Assembly (NCBI GenBank): GCA_030646695.1 | Contig: JAUSLF010000046.1 | Coordinates: 1 to 37,345 of the forward strand | Direction of reading: 5' to 3' | DNA from: Nitrosomonadaceae bacterium | GTDB taxonomy: Bacteria > Pseudomonadota > Gammaproteobacteria > Burkholderiales > Nitrosomonadaceae | DNA: 37,345 bases | Made by a program: the position numbers and the translations under genes | The notes under the pieces: generated by a model | What the model was told of the DNA's origin: nothing | Databases searched by the model: none | The model's input: only the letters and a program-made list of their open reading frames with translations | Part shown: piece by piece, positions 32,779-37,345 of the stretch | How the letters are laid out: each line of letters opens with the position of its first letter | How positions within the stretch are numbered: position 1 is the stretch's first letter

Positions 32779-33476
32779 TAGTTATCCTTGGGCTTGTCGC
32801 CTGGCTTGACTCGCTCTGCCAAGCCGCTGAGTACGCCAGCGGTGATTTTGCGCAACAGATCGGCAGTGGCATGAGTCAACTGCACGCCCGCTTCCAGTTG
32901 GGTGTGACCGGCCGAGGTCATCTGCTGGGTGAAGGTTGTCAGGGTAGCTTTCAACTGGCCGCCGACGGCAGTGCCGTTGCGCTTTGCATGGGCGACCAGA
33001 TCGTGCAGGGTGTCTGCCACCAGTCCCTTGGCGGCCGAGGCTGAGACTTGCAGCGTTTCCAGGAACAAGGTCTCCAGGCTTTCCAGGTCGGCGCGTGCGC
33101 GCGCGAGTTCCTCATGGGAAAATTTCTGCGCCCGGCCCGACGCCTCCTCCACTGCAAGTTTTGACGCTTCGGCAAGCTGCGCCAGTGCAGCATCCAGTCC
33201 GGCAATGGCATCGGTTAGCTGGGTCCGTGTCATATGCGCTTGGGTAGTCGTTTGCTGCAACTTTTGCTGCGCCCCTTCACGCGCACCCTGCATCACCGCG
33301 GTCATGATACGGCGTAAAGACGCAAGATCATGGATTTGCGCGCTCAGCGCTGCGAGCGTCAGGTGTTGCACTGTTTCCTGAACGTTGTCGCCTTGCGCGA
33401 CGGCGTTGCGCACCTCGGCTTCGAGCTTGGTGGTATCGTTGCTGTTGCTAACATTGTTGCCGGTTTCATTCCGCAT
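32778..33476 (-). CDS. Coiled-coil, phasin-like protein of unknown function
   Basis: The 232-aa product is nearly all helical, Ala/Gln/Leu/Thr-rich, without signal peptide or membrane helix. Long amphipathic stretches (such as AGLDAALAQLAEASKLAVEE and ARADLESLETLFLETLQVSA) resemble phasins, the coat proteins of polyhydroxyalkanoate granules, and apolipoprotein-like helices. It may belong to the DUF6781 group, but I am not certain. The frame is open from 33506, but ATG 33476 follows a perfect GGAGGT (33490-33485) with 8-nt spacing and gives MRNETGNNVSN. The stop overlaps the ubiB start (TAATG), so the two are translationally coupled. Confidence 0.75.
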   Translation of the reverse strand: MRNETGNNVSNSNDTTKLEAEVRNAVAQGDNVQETVQHLTLAALSAQIHDLASLRRIMTAVMQGAREGAQQKLQQTTTQAHMTRTQLTDAIAGLDAALAQLAEASKLAVEEASGRAQKFSHEELARARADLESLETLFLETLQVSASAAKGLVADTLHDLVAHAKRNGTAVGGQLKATLTTFTQQMTSAGHTQLEAGVQLTHATADLLRKITAGVLSGLAERVKPGDKPKDN

Positions 33477-33518
33477 GATGAGAGACCTCCTGAAGTGATG
33501 AGACAAGTGATGTGTAAT

Positions 33519-34823
<1,305 letters not shown>

Positions 34824-34864
34824 TCACGTGCGTTGTGCCCACAGCCTGGCGAGCGCAGGAAGTT

Positions 34865-36178
34865 CTAGATTTTTTTCTTCGCCTGTTTGTCCAGCTCGCG
34901 CAAATGTGCCAGTTTTTCCGAGATTTTTCCTTCCAGCCCGCGTGCTGTCGGCTGGTAAAATTTTAGCTCAGGCAGGCCGTCAGGAAAATAATTCTCTCCA
35001 GCCGAGTAGGCTTCCGGCTCGTCATGGGCATAACGGTACTCGCGTCCAAAACCCAGTTCCTTCATCAGCTTGGTGGGGGCATTGCACAAATGCTCCGGCA
35101 CCCGGCGTGACGTGTCGCTAGCGATAAAAGACCGGGTTTTATTATACGCCACGTAGGCGGCGTTGCTCTTAGGTGCGCAGGCCAGATATAGCGTCGCCTG
35201 CGCCAATGCCAGTTCGCCCTCCGGGCTGCCCAGGCGCTCGTAAATTCCGCAGGCGTCCAGCGCCATCTGCAGTGCGCGCGGATCGGCCAGGCCAACGTCC
35301 TCCACTGCCGCGCGAATCAACCGCCGGCCAATATAAAGTGGATCGGTACCGCCATCCAGCATGCGGCACATCCAGTAAAGCGCGGCGTCTGGGTCGGAAC
35401 CGCGTAGAGATTTATGCAGTGCTGAAATCTGGTCGTAAAATTCATCCCCACCCTTGTCGAAACGACGCACATTGCTGGAAAGTGCATTATGCGCATAATC
35501 CACGCCGATTTCTGAGACCCCCTCGGTTTCCGCCGCAGTTTTCACCTGTTCTAGCAGATTAAGCAAGCGCCTTGCATCACCGTCAGCGTATCCAATCAAT
35601 AGACGTCTTGCGGCATCGGTAAAGTTCAGTCCCTGCAATGCGTGGTTCCCTGCCCGCTCAAACAGGGTGGCCAGTTCGTTTTCGGACAGGGCGGTGAGCA
35701 CGTAAACCTGAGCGCGTGACAACAATGCGCTGTTGACTTCAAACGAAGGGTTCTCGGTGGTGGCGCCGATTAAGGTCACCAGTCCCTGCTCGACATACGG
35801 CAGAAACGCATCCTGTTGTGACTTATTGAAGCGGTGTACTTCATCCACGAACAGGATGGTATGACGTCCCGATTGCTGCAACACCATTTGCGCTCGCTCG
35901 ATGGCATCGCGGATGTCCTTGACTCCCGACAGCACCGCTGATAGCGCAACGAATTCAGCGTCAAACGCCAGCGCCATGAGTCGGGCTAGAGTGGTTTTGC
36001 CGGTGCCGGGCGGTCCCCACAGAATCATTGAATGAGGTTTGCCGGATTCGAATGCAAGACGCAATGGTTTACCTGCCCCGAGCAGATGCGCTTGGCCGAT
36101 AACATCTTCCAGTTTCTTGGGACGCAGCCGTTCCGCCAGTGGTGCGGCCGGTTTATGTTTCTCGAACAGATCAGTCAC
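34865..36178 (-). CDS. rarA: Replication-associated recombination protein A (AAA+ ATPase)
   Basis: RarA/MgsA acts at stalled replication forks and is related to the clamp-loader subunits and to human WRNIP1. The 437-aa protein has Walker [10 protein letters not shown] (about residues 55-63), Walker [11 protein letters not shown], the sensor segment [18 protein letters not shown] and the C-terminal tetramerisation domain with [22 protein letters not shown] and [19 protein letters not shown]. The start is GTG at 36178 (start [20 protein letters not shown]), overlapping the lolA stop by 8 bp. This is the normal operon order. Confidence 0.96.
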   Translation of the reverse strand: MTDLFEKHKPAAPLAERLRPKKLEDVIGQAHLLGAGKPLRLAFESGKPHSMILWGPPGTGKTTLARLMALAFDAEFVALSAVLSGVKDIRDAIERAQMVLQQSGRHTILFVDEVHRFNKSQQDAFLPYVEQGLVTLIGATTENPSFEVNSALLSRAQVYVLTALSENELATLFERAGNHALQGLNFTDAARRLLIGYADGDARRLLNLLEQVKTAAETEGVSEIGVDYAHNALSSNVRRFDKGGDEFYDQISALHKSLRGSDPDAALYWMCRMLDGGTDPLYIGRRLIRAAVEDVGLADPRALQMALDACGIYERLGSPEGELALAQATLYLACAPKSNAAYVAYNKTRSFIASDTSRRVPEHLCNAPTKLMKELGFGREYRYAHDEPEAYSAGENYFPDGLPELKFYQPTARGLEGKISEKLAHLRELDKQAKKKI

Positions 36179-36794
36179 TGATCACGTCCGCGCTCTCGGG
36201 TGGAGTAAATTTGAACAAGCCAGGTGCGAGCCTGGGATTTTTCTCCAGCCCGGAAAATATAAGCACCGTAGTCTGACCAAAATTATCGCGCAGCTCCATT
36301 GCCGTCAGTGCCCCCTCCGGTGTAAATCCCAGGCGCACTAGTTCAAATGTGCCCTCCTTGGTCTTGGGTCTGGCTTCCAGCCATTCCAGCCCTCCCTGCA
36401 GGCCATTTTCGCCAAGATCGAAATTGGATTCGATGGCGCTGCTGCCGGCGAGCAGCGCAGCCGGACTGCTACCGATGGCAAGATCTAGCTTGCGTACCGT
36501 GACCTGGTTAAGATCACGGTCGTAAAACCATACCTTGGCACCATCGCCGATAATCAGTTGCTCATAAGGTTTTTCGTACGTCCATCGAAACTTGCTGGGG
36601 CGCTCGAATTGCATGGTGCCACTTGTTTTCTGCACTACATGCATGTTTCTGTCAAGCAAGGTCTGTGAAAACGTCGCACGAACGGTGCGTGTACCGTGAA
36701 TGAAGGTCTTGAGGCTGTCTATGGCGGCAGCCTGTACCATAGATGGAAGCAGACAGAGCAGCAGGAAGAAATGACAGCGGGCTGGAAGGCTCAT
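36171..36794 (-). CDS. lolA: Outer membrane lipoprotein carrier protein LolA
   Basis: Periplasmic chaperone that carries lipoproteins from LolCDE to the outer membrane receptor LolB. The 207-aa precursor has a signal peptide ending VQA near residue 22. The mature part shows the family signatures [48 protein letters not shown] and a C-terminal [20 protein letters not shown] at 36794; the ribosome-binding site is weak (GAGAAA). ftsK, which usually precedes lolA, is not present; the amo region lies upstream instead. Confidence 0.95.
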   Translation of the reverse strand: MSLPARCHFFLLLCLLPSMVQAAAIDSLKTFIHGTRTVRATFSQTLLDRNMHVVQKTSGTMQFERPSKFRWTYEKPYEQLIIGDGAKVWFYDRDLNQVTVRKLDLAIGSSPAALLAGSSAIESNFDLGENGLQGGLEWLEARPKTKEGTFELVRLGFTPEGALTAMELRDNFGQTTVLIFSGLEKNPRLAPGLFKFTPPESADVISD

Positions 36795-37220
36795 AACGTT
36801 TCTCGATAGAAATCTGCAAAGTCAAAGTATTTAGCTACGGCTGACCAGAACCAGTCACTTTTAAGCGCCATATATCCATCAAAATCGCAATTTGCCCGAC
36901 TGCGGGGCATTGTTGGTGATACACGATATAACTGTGGTGCTAATTCTACCGATTTCTGTTGTTAGTAGGAGAACTGAAAGAGAGTTGGCCATGCGTCACA
37001 AGCACGGACGGTGATTGCGGTGATCTCGTTTTTCTGGTGATTGTCGTTATCTATGGGTATCCTCACCTCCTGGATGCTTGGCTATTCGGTGCCTACCAGG
37101 CAATAAATAAATCGGAACTATATTGAAATAAAACAGCCTTACTAGCGTAAGTGGAATGTTTTTATCCGCTATAATAAGAGCGATAGTTATTTTCAATCAA
37201 TGAGATAGGAGGTAACGACA
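36795..37220. other. Divergent intergenic region between lolA and amoC
   Basis: 426 bp without a convincing gene. It must hold the lolA promoter (minus) and the amoC promoter(s) (plus). GGTGAT occurs three times (37010-37015, 37019-37024, 37036-37041). A possible upstream amoC promoter has TTGGCT (37078-37083) and AATAAA (37102-37107) with an 18-bp spacer. A short inverted repeat lies at 37138-37151 next to the main -10 box. Confidence 0.6.
37138..37175 (+). promoter_or_regulatory. Candidate amoC promoter with overlapping inverted repeat
   Basis: A perfect -10 box TATAAT (37170-37175) lies 45 bp before the amoC ATG. Its -35 position (about 37147-37152, GTAAGT) is poor and falls on the right arm of the inverted repeat CTTAC-TAGC-GTAAG (37138-37151). 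A weak -35 with an overlapping operator-like repeat suggests activator-dependent control. amoC in N. europaea is known to be transcribed from tandem sigma70-type promoters. Confidence 0.5.
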
Positions 37221-37345
37221 ATGGCAACAACATTAGGAACATCAAGCCATGCAGGGTCGGGTGGCGGTAGTTACGACATGTCGCTGTGGTACGACTCGAA
37301 GTGGTACAAGTTTGGCATGGGGCTTATGCTGCTGGTAGCGATATT
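37221..37345 (+). CDS. amoC: Ammonia monooxygenase subunit C, N-terminal part (3' truncated)
   Basis: AmoC is a membrane subunit of the copper enzyme that oxidises ammonia to hydroxylamine, the first energy-yielding step of nitrification. Only 41 codons are visible. They begin [20 protein letters not shown] and continue [12 protein letters not shown] into the first transmembrane helix (MGLMLLVAI). The [16 protein letters not shown] segment is nearly invariant in betaproteobacterial AmoC, and the Gly/Ser-rich stretch before it is variable. AGGAGGT at 37207-37213 with 7-nt spacing is one of the strongest ribosome-binding sites in the window. The gene runs off the right edge. Whether amoA and amoB follow, or it is a solitary amoC copy, cannot be seen. 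Confidence 0.96.
   Translation, partial: MATTLGTSSHAGSGGGSYDMSLWYDSKWYKFGMGLMLLVAI

Overview
The window comes from a betaproteobacterial ammonia oxidiser (Nitrosomonadaceae, Nitrosomonas/Nitrosospira-like). The clearest sign is at the right edge, where the first 41 codons of amoC (ammonia monooxygenase subunit C) begin at 37221 behind a strong ribosome-binding site and are cut off by the window end. A copper nitrite reductase (nirK), an aa3-type cytochrome c oxidase operon and a hopanoid cluster fit this assignment. Genus is inferred from memory of the family, not from a search.

Layout from left to right. (1) 1-271: the C-terminal end of a lysine/alanine-rich histone H1-like protein made of 18-bp tandem repeats, closed by a hairpin terminator. 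(2) 708-1787: nirK, monocistronic, with a perfect 16-bp palindrome just upstream and a strong terminator. (3) 2092-4685: trpG-trpD-trpC of tryptophan synthesis, without trpE. (4) 4966-6207: a general porin with its own terminator. (5) 6433-16059: a hopanoid locus, all on + strand: ispH, hpnH, hpnM, hpnN, a VacJ/MlaA-type lipoprotein gene, squalene-hopene cyclase (shc) and hpnG. It combines precursor supply, cyclisation, side-chain addition and lipid transport. An 87-bp IS-end-like inverted-repeat element sits between hpnM and hpnN. (6) 16094-16429: a minus-strand tRNA operon Pro(TGG)-Arg(TCT)-His(GTG) with a textbook sigma70 promoter. (7) 16549-18084: a class III aminotransferase, possibly HpnO, preceded by a tightly spaced 39-codon ORF. 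(8) About 840 bp with no convincing gene. (9) 18921-26799: the cytochrome oxidase operon: coxB, coxA, a 37-aa assembly peptide, ctaG/cox11, a DUF2970 gene, coxC, (opposite strand) a DUF2909 gene, surf1, an SCO-like gene, ctaB and sco1. No ctaA (heme A synthase) is present. (10) 26867-30805: a GlcD-like FAD oxidase, dolP/yraP, yraN, divergent rsmI and a small thioredoxin-fold protein. (11) 31033-36794, minus strand: lolA-rarA-serS-(phasin-like protein)-ubiB. (12) 36795-37345: divergent regulatory region and the start of amoC.

Most of the window is core metabolism in recognisable order. I found no CRISPR array, phage or complete insertion sequence. The points that merit a second look are regulatory palindromes (nirK, coxB, amoC), the small inverted-repeat element in the hopanoid operon, the repeat-bearing tail on the MlaA-like protein, the short ORF coupled to the aminotransferase, the phasin-like/UbiB pair and the absence of ctaA. 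I cannot claim a clearly new system from sequence alone.
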